Of a DNA stretch of 64,000 nt, positions 8,395-16,010 are shown one piece after another. The position numbers and the translations under genes were made by a program. Source of the stretch: a bacterium (GTDB lineage Bacteria > Myxococcota > UBA727 > JAUIJE01); assembly GCA_030431455.1 (NCBI GenBank), contig JAUIJE010000016.1, positions 124,001 to 188,000 of the forward strand. The letters run 5' to 3'. Position 1 is the first letter of the stretch; each line of letters begins with the position of its first letter. The notes below the pieces were generated by a model, which had not been told where the DNA came from, did not search any database, and saw only the letters and a list, made by a program, of their open reading frames with translations.

Positions 8395-10323
8395 ATGTTA
8401 GTCGCGAACCCCCCCGGTTGCGAAGTCCCGCCGCGGTCTTTGGTGGTGGCCTGTCTGCTCGTGGTCGTCGCCGGCTGTACCCCGGCGACCGACCGCCGGC
8501 CGCCACCGGACCGCGACCGCATCCGGCTCAACCTGCCGGGGCCGCCCACCACGTTCGATCCCGCCCTCGCCACCACCCCGTCGAGCCGCTTTCTCGTGCA
8601 CCAGCTGTTCCGCCGGCTGGTGCAGCGCGACCCCGCCCACGAGCTCCGCCCCGACCTCGCCGTCGTCGTCGCCGACGGGCCCGGTCACTGGCGCATCGAC
8701 CTGTTGCCCGTCGACGCCGGGGGCGGTCACCTCACCGCCGACGACGTGCGCCGGTCTTGGTTGCGCATTTTGCGCCACGGGCCCGACGAGCACGCTGCCT
8801 TGCTCCAGTTCGTCGACGGCGCCCGCCTGGTCCGCGAGCACCGCGCCGCCCGCATCGGCGACGCCCCCGCCCGCCTGCGCCGGGCGCCGTTTCTGCGCGC
8901 CGAGGGCGCCACCGACGACAACTTGTTCGGCCTGATTCCAGCGTCTACCCGGGTCGAGCTCGTCGAGAGCAACCTCTGTACCCCGCGGGGCAACAACCCC
9001 CAGATGTTGCGGGAGGCGCCCGACCTCGCCGCCCCGGTGGTCACGTCCCTGTTTCCCGACGACGAAGCCCTGGTGTTGACCGAGCGCATCGGCGCGGCCG
9101 ACGTGACCCCGCCGGAGCTTTGGCGCCAGGTCCGCCCGCTGGGCCGGGCGAGCACCGGGTGGGTGCGCGCCCGGGACGTGACGTCGGTGTTCACCTCGCC
9201 GCGGCAGATGGTGATCGATGCCGGCGCCCAAGATGGGGTGCCGCTGTTCGCGGACAAGGCGGCCACGGTGGCCCGGAGAGACCCTCTGCTCGACGGGGAC
9301 GTGGTCGAGCTGCTCGCCCAACACGAGGACGTGGCCGAGGTGCGGCACCACCGGACCGAACGCAGCGGCTACGTCACCCTCGACGTCATCGACGACACCA
9401 GCGCGGATCGTGTGTGGTACCACATCCGCGCCCGGCTCGATGACCGGGGCGAGATGGCTGGTTGGGTCCCCGCCCGCGACCTCGTGCCCGACGACGCCCG
9501 CTTCGGGGTGACGGTGCGCGGTCCCCGCCGCTTGGATGTGACATTGTCCCGCCCGGACGTGGCCCAAGACGTGCTCACCCACACCGCCTTGTCCATCGTG
9601 CCCGCGGCCACGCTCGACGACGAAGGCCGCGCCGCGTTTGTGCCCGGGGGGGGCGGGCTGTCCACCGGGCGCTACGCGATGGAGTCGACGCTGTCCTTCG
9701 ACGGCATCCGGTTGCAGCCCACCACCCGCGGGCCCCCGGTGGACGTGTCCACGCTGCGCGACCCGGCGACGATCTTCCGCGCGTTCCTCGCGGGCCGCAT
9801 CTCGGTGGCGTGGGGCACGGAGTTTCCCGACGTGATGCTCGCCCCCCTGTCCGCCCGCCCGGACGTGGTGGTGGGCGAGGTGGTGGGGGCGGTGTCGTTG
9901 CGGTCCGACGTCCTGTCCCCCGCGGCGCTCCAACAATGGAACTGCACTGTGTCCTGGCCCGAAGCCGCCGGCCGGTTGTTTCACCACACCGCCACCGCCC
10001 GGCCCCGGGACTGCGCCGCCCCCGCCGCCGACCTCGTGGTGGACAACCCGGTGGTCTGTTTCACGTCGGGGCGGGCGGCGTTGGCCGCGTTTGTGGGGCA
10101 GAGCATCGCCAGCCGCACCCGCACCCTGGTCCGCTACCGCCGCCACGCCGGCCGGTCCCGTGGCTGCACCGTCGTGGTCGACCAAGACGATCGACCGGAC
10201 CCCGACGCGGCCCTCGACATCCTCAGCCTCACCCTGGTCGGGCCCGAGGTGCGCGGGGTCCCGCGCGATCCCACCGCCCCCTTTGCGTTGCACCCCCTCG
10301 CCCTCGTCGAGGGGCCGCTGTGA
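8395..10323 (+). CDS. Peptide-type ABC transporter substrate-binding lipoprotein with SH3-like inserts
   Basis: 642 residues. A hydrophobic signal ends in the lipobox VVAGC (Cys28 from this start), so the protein is probably a lipoprotein. Residues about 40-155 (TFDPALAT... LTADDVRRSW) and 370-640 (TGRYAMES... TEFPDV) fit the two parts of the family-5 oligopeptide/nickel solute-binding fold. Between them, about 160-363, are two SH3-like repeats recognisable by GWVRARDV and GWVPARDL. Inserted SH3-like modules are not usual for this family. It is the first gene of the importer operon, and its TGA overlaps the next GTG. The exact start is uncertain: no strong ribosome site is visible, and an ATG at 8374 would give a longer N-terminus. 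Confidence 0.78.
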   Translation: MLVANPPGCEVPPRSLVVACLLVVVAGCTPATDRRPPPDRDRIRLNLPGPPTTFDPALATTPSSRFLVHQLFRRLVQRDPAHELRPDLAVVVADGPGHWRIDLLPVDAGGGHLTADDVRRSWLRILRHGPDEHAALLQFVDGARLVREHRAARIGDAPARLRRAPFLRAEGATDDNLFGLIPASTRVELVESNLCTPRGNNPQMLREAPDLAAPVVTSLFPDDEALVLTERIGAADVTPPELWRQVRPLGRASTGWVRARDVTSVFTSPRQMVIDAGAQDGVPLFADKAATVARRDPLLDGDVVELLAQHEDVAEVRHHRTERSGYVTLDVIDDTSADRVWYHIRARLDDRGEMAGWVPARDLVPDDARFGVTVRGPRRLDVTLSRPDVAQDVLTHTALSIVPAATLDDEGRAAFVPGGGGLSTGRYAMESTLSFDGIRLQPTTRGPPVDVSTLRDPATIFRAFLAGRISVAWGTEFPDVMLAPLSARPDVVVGEVVGAVSLRSDVLSPAALQQWNCTVSWPEAAGRLFHHTATARPRDCAAPAADLVVDNPVVCFTSGRAALAAFVGQSIASRTRTLVRYRRHAGRSRGCTVVVDQDDRPDPDAALDILSLTLVGPEVRGVPRDPTAPFALHPLALVEGPL

Positions 10324-11207
10324 GCGGGGAGCTGCGCCGCCGGCTGTGGAGCCTGGTGTTCACCCTCTTGGTGTTGGGCACGGTGGGCTTTGTGTGGCTG
10401 CGCGTCGCCGGCCCGCCGTCGTCACCCCTGTGTCCCCGGCGCCCGCTCGCGCTCGGCGAGTACATCGATTTTGTGAAGAGCCTGCTCGGGGGGCCGGTCG
10501 ACGCCTGCATTGGCATCAGCCCCTCGTCGGGTGGCTTGCCCGTGCGCGACGTGATCCAGGCGGGGTTTTTGGTCAGCGCCGGGCTGGGGTTGGGCGCGTT
10601 TGTCGTCGGGTTGGTGCTCGGCGGGGCGGCGGCGTTGTTCGGCGCGCAGACCCCGGGTTCGGTGCGCGACCGGGGCACGGCGTTGATCGCGGGGGCGGGG
10701 GTGGCGTTGCCCGCGTTTGTGCTCGGCCCTGCGCTGGTCGACGTGTTCAGCCTCCGGCTCGGTTGGTTTCCGCCGCTGGGCATCGACGCGGTGACGGCGT
10801 GGGTGTTGCCGGTGGTGACGCTGTCCGCGCCGCTGTCGGCCTATGTCGCGCGGCTGCTGCGCGCGGGCCTCGTCGAGATGAGCCACCAGCCCTACGTGCG
10901 GGTGGCGTGGGCCAAGGGGCTGCCCGCGCGCCGGGTGTTGGTCCGCCACATGCTGCGCGGGGCGTGCGTCCCGTTGGTGAGCTATCTCGGGCCCGCGTTC
11001 GCCTCGCTGGTCGCGGGCAGCGTCGTGGTCGAGACGCTGTTTCACATTCCGGGGCTCGGCCGTGCGTTTCTGGCCGCGGCCCAGGGCGGCGACCACCCGT
11101 TGATGGTCGGGGTGGTGCTTTTTTACGGCGTGTTGTTCACCGCGGTGAACTGGATCGCGGACAGCATCTCCGCCCGCCTCGACCCGCGCTCGGGGACGCT
11201 CGCATGA
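10320..11207 (+). CDS. Oligopeptide/dipeptide-type ABC transporter permease (DppB-like)
   Basis: 295-residue integral membrane protein with about six hydrophobic segments. The inner-membrane coupling region AKGLPARRVLVRHMLRGA corresponds to the EAA loop of DppB/OppB permeases, followed by the typical VETLFHIPGLGRAF segment. It forms the channel with the next permease and passes substrate from the upstream binding protein. The start is a GTG overlapping the TGA of the upstream gene (GTGA), which indicates translational coupling. The periplasmic loop after the first helix is somewhat shorter than in E. coli DppB. Confidence 0.9.
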   Translation: MSGELRRRLWSLVFTLLVLGTVGFVWLRVAGPPSSPLCPRRPLALGEYIDFVKSLLGGPVDACIGISPSSGGLPVRDVIQAGFLVSAGLGLGAFVVGLVLGGAAALFGAQTPGSVRDRGTALIAGAGVALPAFVLGPALVDVFSLRLGWFPPLGIDAVTAWVLPVVTLSAPLSAYVARLLRAGLVEMSHQPYVRVAWAKGLPARRVLVRHMLRGACVPLVSYLGPAFASLVAGSVVVETLFHIPGLGRAFLAAAQGGDHPLMVGVVLFYGVLFTAVNWIADSISARLDPRSGTLA

Positions 11208-12097
11208 TCGACACCGAACGGTCGCTGCCGCTCCCCACCACGCCGGCCGAGCCGACGTGGCCGCCGCTTTTGTGGGCGGCGGCGGGCTACGTCGCGGTGG
11301 TGTCGGTGGCGTGCCTGCTCGGCCCGTGGTGGTTTGCGGCGGGCGAGACCACCCCCGCGGCGATCGCGGCGGGGGCCCAGCCGCCGAGTGGATCGCATTG
11401 GTTCGGCACCGATGCCCTCGGCCGGGACGTGCTGCTCCGGTTGTTGCTCGGGGGGCGGGTCACGTTGTTCGTGGCCACGTCGTCGACGTTGTTGGCCAGC
11501 GTGGTGGGGGTGGCCTACGGTTCGCTCGCGGGGGCGGCGCGCCCGCGGGTGGAGTCGATGCTGATGCGGGTGGTCGACGTGCTGTACGCGCTGCCGGTGA
11601 TGCTCATCGCGATGGGCATCCTCGCGGTGTCGGAGAGTGATCTGGTGGCCGCGACCGTGGGCACCGGGGGGGCGATGGCCCAGGTGTTGATCCTCACCGC
11701 GGTGCTGGGGGGGGTGCAGTCGTTGACCATGGCGCGCATCGTGCGGACCCAAACCCGCTCGTTGATGCGCCGCGGCTACGTCGCGGCGGCGCGGACCATG
11801 GGGCGCAGCCGGGTGTCGATCGTGCTGCGCCACATTTTGCCCCACAACGCCGGGGCGGTGGTGGTCTACGCCACCCTGGTGCTCCCCGCGGTCATGCTCC
11901 AGGAGGGGCTGCTGTCGTTTTTGGGGCTCGGCATCGACGAGCCCTTGGTGTCGTGGGGGCTGCTGCTCAAAGACGGCGTGGCGGGAATGGCGGCGGCACC
12001 GTGGCTGTTCTGGGGACCGGGGGTGGTGTTGGCGTTGATGGTGATCAGCCTCAACGCCATCGGCGATGCGGTCCACGATGCGCTCGACCCCAGTTGA
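11204..12097 (+). CDS. Oligopeptide/dipeptide-type ABC transporter permease (DppC-like)
   Basis: 297 residues, inner membrane. It shows the DppC/OppC hallmark HWFGTDALGRDVLLRLL after the first helix, the coupling loop AARTMGRSRVSIVLRHILPH, and the C-terminal LSFLGLGIDEPLVSWGLLL block. It is the second permease of the importer heterodimer. The ATG overlaps the upstream stop as ATGA. After its stop there is a 69-base gap before the small lipoprotein gene, the only real spacing inside the operon. Confidence 0.92.
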   Translation: MIDTERSLPLPTTPAEPTWPPLLWAAAGYVAVVSVACLLGPWWFAAGETTPAAIAAGAQPPSGSHWFGTDALGRDVLLRLLLGGRVTLFVATSSTLLASVVGVAYGSLAGAARPRVESMLMRVVDVLYALPVMLIAMGILAVSESDLVAATVGTGGAMAQVLILTAVLGGVQSLTMARIVRTQTRSLMRRGYVAAARTMGRSRVSIVLRHILPHNAGAVVVYATLVLPAVMLQEGLLSFLGLGIDEPLVSWGLLLKDGVAGMAAAPWLFWGPGVVLALMVISLNAIGDAVHDALDPS

Positions 12098-12166
12098 AGG
12101 CTTTTGTGTTGGTCACCGCTCCAGTATGGTCGGGCCTCCCAAGGGCCGAGCAGACAGGGGGCGGTG

Positions 12167-12718
12167 GTGAGGATTTTCACGACGACAACAGCGCTGTGCG
12201 GGGTGCTCCTGGCGACCGCGGGGTGCCCCGACGCCGTGCCCACCCCGGCGAAATGGACGGTGGTCGAGGGTGTGTCCGTGCACGAGCAGGCGCCCGTCGA
12301 CGCGTTTGACCAAAAGGAAAAAGAACGCCTGAAGGCCGAGGTGGCCCGGCGCGACGTCGAGCGCATCCGTTCGGCATCGGTGCAAGACAAAAACCGCGGG
12401 TGCCAAATCGACAGCGACTGCACAGTGGTGAGCGAGCAGTGTTGCGACTGTGCCCACGGCGGCCGCAAGGCCGCGGTCAACCGCGAGGGCTTTCAGGAGC
12501 TGATCCGGATCCGCACGTTCGTGTGCAAAGAGGTCAACTGCCGCCAGCAGGTGAGCGACGACGAGACCTGCGCCGCCACCCGCGCCCAATGCGTACAAGG
12601 CAAATGTGAGCTCAAGGCCGCCGCGTCCCCCGGGGGCACGCCCGAGGGCATCGGGGTCGAGACCATCCAAGACGAAGCCGGGACCGACGGCCCGAAAGGC
12701 GCGCCCGCCACCCCGTGA
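12167..12718 (+). CDS. Cysteine-rich lipoprotein embedded in the ABC importer operon
   Basis: 183 residues with a signal peptide and lipobox ATAGC. A charged linker leads to a compact domain with ten Cys, patterned GCQIDSDC ... EQCCDC ... FVC ... NC, then ETC, QC and KC, which suggests a disulfide-stabilised extracytoplasmic module. I recognise the C...DSDC...CC.C layout from small secreted Myxococcota proteins but know no function. It starts at GTG 12167 (GTG 12164 is possible), with AGGGGG five bases upstream. Its stop overlaps the following ATPase gene (GTGA), so it belongs to the transporter transcript and may be an accessory substrate receptor. Confidence 0.75.
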   Translation: MRIFTTTTALCGVLLATAGCPDAVPTPAKWTVVEGVSVHEQAPVDAFDQKEKERLKAEVARRDVERIRSASVQDKNRGCQIDSDCTVVSEQCCDCAHGGRKAAVNREGFQELIRIRTFVCKEVNCRQQVSDDETCAATRAQCVQGKCELKAAASPGGTPEGIGVETIQDEAGTDGPKGAPATP

Positions 12719-13671
12719 GCGTCCCGCTTCTCGACGTCCGGGAGCTGTCCATCCGCATCCCCCGCGGCGCCAACGGCTACGCCCACCCGGTGCGGGGCCT
12801 GAGCTTCACCGTGCCCCGGGGCGAAACAGTGGCATTGGTGGGCGAGTCCGGCGCGGGCAAGAGCTCGGTGTGCAGCGCGCTCATGGGCTTGCTCCCGGCC
12901 GGGGCCAAGCAAGGGGGCTCGGTGCTGTTCGACGGCAAGGCCCTGCGTCCGCACGAGGTGCGCGGAGACCGTCTGGCGATGGTGTTCCAAGACCCGCTCG
13001 GCTCGCTCAACCCCTACGTAAAAGTTGGGCGCCAGCTTTCCGAGGTCCTCGAGGTCCACCGGGGCGTCACCGGACGGGCCGCGCGCCGGGCCGCCATCGA
13101 GATGCTCGAGCGCATGGGGGTGGCCGACGCCGACCAACGCTTTGACCACTACCCACACCAGATGTCCGGCGGCATTCGCCAACGCGTGGTCTTGGCCATG
13201 GCGTTGCTCGTCGAGCCCGAGCTGCTCATCGCCGACGAGCCCACCGTGTCCCTCGATGTCACCACCGAAGCGCAAATCCTCGAGCTGCTCCGCGACCTGT
13301 CCCACACCCGGGGCACCAGCATCTTGTACGTCGCCCACGAGCCCGCGGTCATCGCCCACACCGCGTCGTTCCTCCACGTGATGTACGCGGGCCGCATCAT
13401 CGAATCCGGCCCCACCGAACGCGTGCTCGCCCACGCCGCCCATCCCTACACCCGCGCGCTGATCGCTGCGGTCCCGCACATCGACGGTGACGCGCCCCCG
13501 GTGCCCATCGCGGGCAACCCCCCGGAGGCCACCGCTCCCGACGCGGGCTGCGCGTTCGCCCCCCGCTGCGCATTGGCGCGTTCGGCCTGCCTTGACCGGG
13601 TGCCGCGCCTCGAGGAGCTCGCCGACCAGCATCGCTCCCGCTGCCCGGTGGTGCTCGAGGAGATGGCGTGA
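12715..13671 (+). CDS. Peptide ABC transporter ATPase (DppD-like)
   Basis: 318 residues, cytoplasmic. Walker A GESGAGKSS, Q-loop VFQDP, signature MSGGIRQR and Walker B ELLIADEP are all present, followed by the Cys-containing oligopeptide-ATPase tail (CAFAPRC ... RCPVV). Two positions are unusual: the D-loop reads DEPTVSLDVT where DEPTTALDVT is common, and the switch His sits in AHEP in place of SHDL. GTG start overlapping the upstream lipoprotein stop; its own stop overlaps the next ATPase start. It pairs with the following ATPase to power the importer. Confidence 0.93.
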   Translation: MSVPLLDVRELSIRIPRGANGYAHPVRGLSFTVPRGETVALVGESGAGKSSVCSALMGLLPAGAKQGGSVLFDGKALRPHEVRGDRLAMVFQDPLGSLNPYVKVGRQLSEVLEVHRGVTGRAARRAAIEMLERMGVADADQRFDHYPHQMSGGIRQRVVLAMALLVEPELLIADEPTVSLDVTTEAQILELLRDLSHTRGTSILYVAHEPAVIAHTASFLHVMYAGRIIESGPTERVLAHAAHPYTRALIAAVPHIDGDAPPVPIAGNPPEATAPDAGCAFAPRCALARSACLDRVPRLEELADQHRSRCPVVLEEMA

Positions 13672-14711
13672 CCGCGTTGCCGGTGCTCGAGGTCGAGCGT
13701 GCCCACGTGCGCTATGACATTGTCACGGACCGGGTCCCCTTCCGGAAGGTCAACCGGACCTTGTCCGAGCCGTTGCGCTGGTTGTACCGCGCGGTGGTGC
13801 CGGGCCAGCGCATTCAGGTCCGCGCGGTGGACGGGGTCAGCCTGGAGATCGCCGAGGGCGAGACCTTGGCGTTGGTGGGCGAATCGGGCTCAGGCAAAAC
13901 CACCCTCGGCCGGGCGATCATGCAGCTCGAGCGGGTGGTCAAAGGGTCGATCAAGGTCGACGGCATCAACGTGCGCGAGGTGCGCGGGGGCCGGGCCCGC
14001 CGCCGGCTGTACCGCACGGTGCAGATGGTGTTTCAAGACCCGCGGGAGAGCATCGACCCCGGCCTCGACGTGGAGTCCATCGTGGCCGAACCTCTGGTGG
14101 GGTTGGGCATCGAGCATCGCAAAAAGGCGCGCCGGGCCCGCACCATCGAGTTGCTGCACCAATGTGGTTTACCCGCGTCGCTTCTGGGCGAACGACCGGG
14201 GCGCTTCTCCGCGGGCGAGCTTCAACGGGTGGCCATCTGTCGCGCCCTGGCCCCGGCCCCCAAGTTGCTGGTGCTCGACGAGCCGCTGAGCGCCCTCGAC
14301 CTGTCGTCCCAAGCCCAGGTCGCTTCGTTGCTGCGGCAGCTCCAGGCCGATCTCGGGCTGGCCATGCTGTTGATCAGCCACGACCTCGCCGCCACCCGCC
14401 ACATCGCCCAGCGCGTGGCGGTGATGTATTTCGGCCAAATCGTCGAGGTCGCGCCCACCACCGACCTCGCCGCGCGCCTGTTGCATCCGTATGCCCGCGC
14501 CCTGATCAGTGCGGTCCCGCAGCTGTCCCGCCTGTCCCAGACCGATCCCCGCATGGCCATCCAACCCAGTGCGTTGTCGCCGCCCCCGGGGTGCCGCTTT
14601 CACCCAAGGTGCGCCGAGGCCACCGACCGCTGTCGACGAGAAAAGCCCAAACTCAAGCAGGGCCAGTTGCCCCACCCCGTGGCCTGTCACGTCGTGCACG
14701 ACGGGGCTTAG
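13668..14711 (+). CDS. Peptide ABC transporter ATPase (DppF/OppF-like)
   Basis: 347 residues. An N-terminal extension (about 20-45, FRKVNRTLSEPLRWLYRA) is followed by Walker A GESGSGKTT, the Q-loop VFQDPRESIDP typical of OppF, a signature read as FSAGELQR instead of LSGGQ, Walker B LLVLDEPLSALD and H-loop LISHDLAATRH. The oligopeptide C-terminal domain has GCRFHPRCAEATDRC. It completes a five-component importer in the order SBP, permease, permease, ATPase, ATPase. The altered signature may make this half asymmetric with the DppD-like subunit. It ends six bases from the convergent gene at 14718. Confidence 0.92.
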   Translation: MTALPVLEVERAHVRYDIVTDRVPFRKVNRTLSEPLRWLYRAVVPGQRIQVRAVDGVSLEIAEGETLALVGESGSGKTTLGRAIMQLERVVKGSIKVDGINVREVRGGRARRRLYRTVQMVFQDPRESIDPGLDVESIVAEPLVGLGIEHRKKARRARTIELLHQCGLPASLLGERPGRFSAGELQRVAICRALAPAPKLLVLDEPLSALDLSSQAQVASLLRQLQADLGLAMLLISHDLAATRHIAQRVAVMYFGQIVEVAPTTDLAARLLHPYARALISAVPQLSRLSQTDPRMAIQPSALSPPPGCRFHPRCAEATDRCRREKPKLKQGQLPHPVACHVVHDGA

Positions 14712-14717
14712 CCCCGG

Positions 14718-15269
14718 TTATTTCATCGACGGGGGCGGGGCCCCCTTGCCGGTCTCCGACTTGTTCAGCTGGGCGAGCATCCGCTTGGCCAGGCGCTTGT
14801 GGGTCTTGTGCACGCCGCCCACCCCCCCTTGGATGCCCTTTTGCAAAAAGCGGTACCGGACCTTCACCGGAGCGACCACCGCCCCGCCCGCGTAGGACGC
14901 GTCCGAGAGCCGCACCTCGAGGATGAGCCCGTGCTTGCCCTGGCGCAGGTTGCCGTCGACGATCCAGCGCGCGTCTTCGAGCCGTTGCAGCGCGCCGGTG
15001 CTCGCGTTGCTGCCGCCGCCGAGGGCGGCTTGGGCCGCGGCCACGTCCATCAAGGTGCGGATCGCGTCCTCGCACACCACCTTGTCGGTGCCCGCGCGGT
15101 CCTCGAACTCATGGCAAAAACCCCGCGACGCGGCCTGCGCGTCCTCGGTGCTCACGCCCTTGCCCGCGGAGAAATCCGCCACGTACAACAAGTCCGCGGC
15201 CTGGGCCGCACCTGCGGTCCCGCAGACGAGCGTGACCAGCAACGCCGTGCTCGCGCGCACGCCGCTCAC
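14718..15269 (-). CDS. Secreted protein of unknown function
   Basis: 183 residues with a clear signal peptide ending near AGAAQAAD, so periplasmic or exported. The mature part contains two Cys (in GFCHEFED and KVVCEDA) that could form a disulfide, an RWIVDGNLRQGKHGLILEVRLSD beta region quoted here in parts, and a basic KTHKRLAKRM helix. I do not recognise the family. It resembles small outer-membrane-associated sensor or TolB-N-like proteins only in general pattern. The GTG start overlaps the stop of the thioredoxin-like gene (GTGA), so the two are co-translated, and a redox partnership is possible but unproven. Confidence 0.65.
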   Translation of the reverse strand: MSGVRASTALLVTLVCGTAGAAQAADLLYVADFSAGKGVSTEDAQAASRGFCHEFEDRAGTDKVVCEDAIRTLMDVAAAQAALGGGSNASTGALQRLEDARWIVDGNLRQGKHGLILEVRLSDASYAGGAVVAPVKVRYRFLQKGIQGGVGGVHKTHKRLAKRMLAQLNKSETGKGAPPPSMK

Positions 15270-15955
15270 GACTTCTTCTTCCGGCGCTTGCGCTTCGATT
15301 TCTTTTTCTTCTTCTTTTTCCCGGTCGGCTCCTTGGCCACCTCGTCCTCGTCGGTGGCCGCGCCGTCCTCGGGGGATGCGGCGGCGAGCGGCTCGAGCCC
15401 CAGGTGGCCGCGCACTTCATTCTCCAGGCTCGCCTTGAGCTCATCGGTGTAGCCGACGTGCACGGTCTTGATCACGCCGTCTTGCCCCACCATCAACATG
15501 TAGGGCAGCCGCTCGGCTTTGTAGCGGCGGGCCACCACCTGAAAACGGTCGTGCACGACGGGGAAGGCCACGTTGTTCTTGCCCGTGAGCTCAACCACCT
15601 CGGCTTGCTTGTCCTTGCCCTTGTCGATGGACACCAGCATCACGCCCAGGCCCTGGTCTTTGTACGTGTCGTACAGCCGCACAAGCTCGGGCATCTCTTT
15701 TTTGCAGGGCTCGCAGTAGGTGGCGAAGAAGCTCATCACCAGGAGTTTCTTTTCGCCCGCCGGCCCGACCCATTTGCCCGGGCCGAAGGAGCGCGCATCG
15801 GTGAACTTCTCTTTGTTCACCACGGGGAGCTTGAACCGCGGCACCTCGGCCCCTTCCGGGAGCCCGGCGGCCTCGTCCGTCGCGCCTGCGACCCCGGCCC
15901 CGATCGCCAGCGAAAGCATCAACATTGTCGAAATCATCGTCACGGCTTTTTTCAC
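15266..15955 (-). CDS. TlpA/ResA-like extracytoplasmic thioredoxin with lysine-rich tail
   Basis: 229 residues. Signal peptide (ISTMLMLSLAIGAGVAGA), then a thioredoxin-like fold with the redox motif FFATYCEPCKKEMPEL and a cis-Pro loop RLPYMLMV, as in TlpA/ResA/AhpC-TSA proteins that reduce periplasmic disulfides. After an acidic stretch the C-terminus is almost pure Lys/Arg for about 20 residues, which could bind nucleic acid, acidic polymer or phospholipid. GTG start chosen because it directly precedes the signal peptide and has a GGCGGGG site. An upstream ATG at 16042 would add a 29-residue charged leader overlapping hisS. Confidence 0.85.
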   Translation of the reverse strand: MKKAVTMISTMLMLSLAIGAGVAGATDEAAGLPEGAEVPRFKLPVVNKEKFTDARSFGPGKWVGPAGEKKLLVMSFFATYCEPCKKEMPELVRLYDTYKDQGLGVMLVSIDKGKDKQAEVVELTGKNNVAFPVVHDRFQVVARRYKAERLPYMLMVGQDGVIKTVHVGYTDELKASLENEVRGHLGLEPLAAASPEDGAATDEDEVAKEPTGKKKKKKKSKRKRRKKKS

Positions 15956-16010
15956 GCGTCCCCGCCTTTCAGCATTCCCTTTTCGCCCGCTTTCGCCCCA
16001 AAGGGCAATG

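Noticed and set aside
4940-8401. Long open frame antisense to the large ATPase gene
   Set aside because: It mirrors the ATPase gene; GC-rich third positions keep reverse frames open. Its translation lacks motifs and is Gly/Arg/Gln-heavy.
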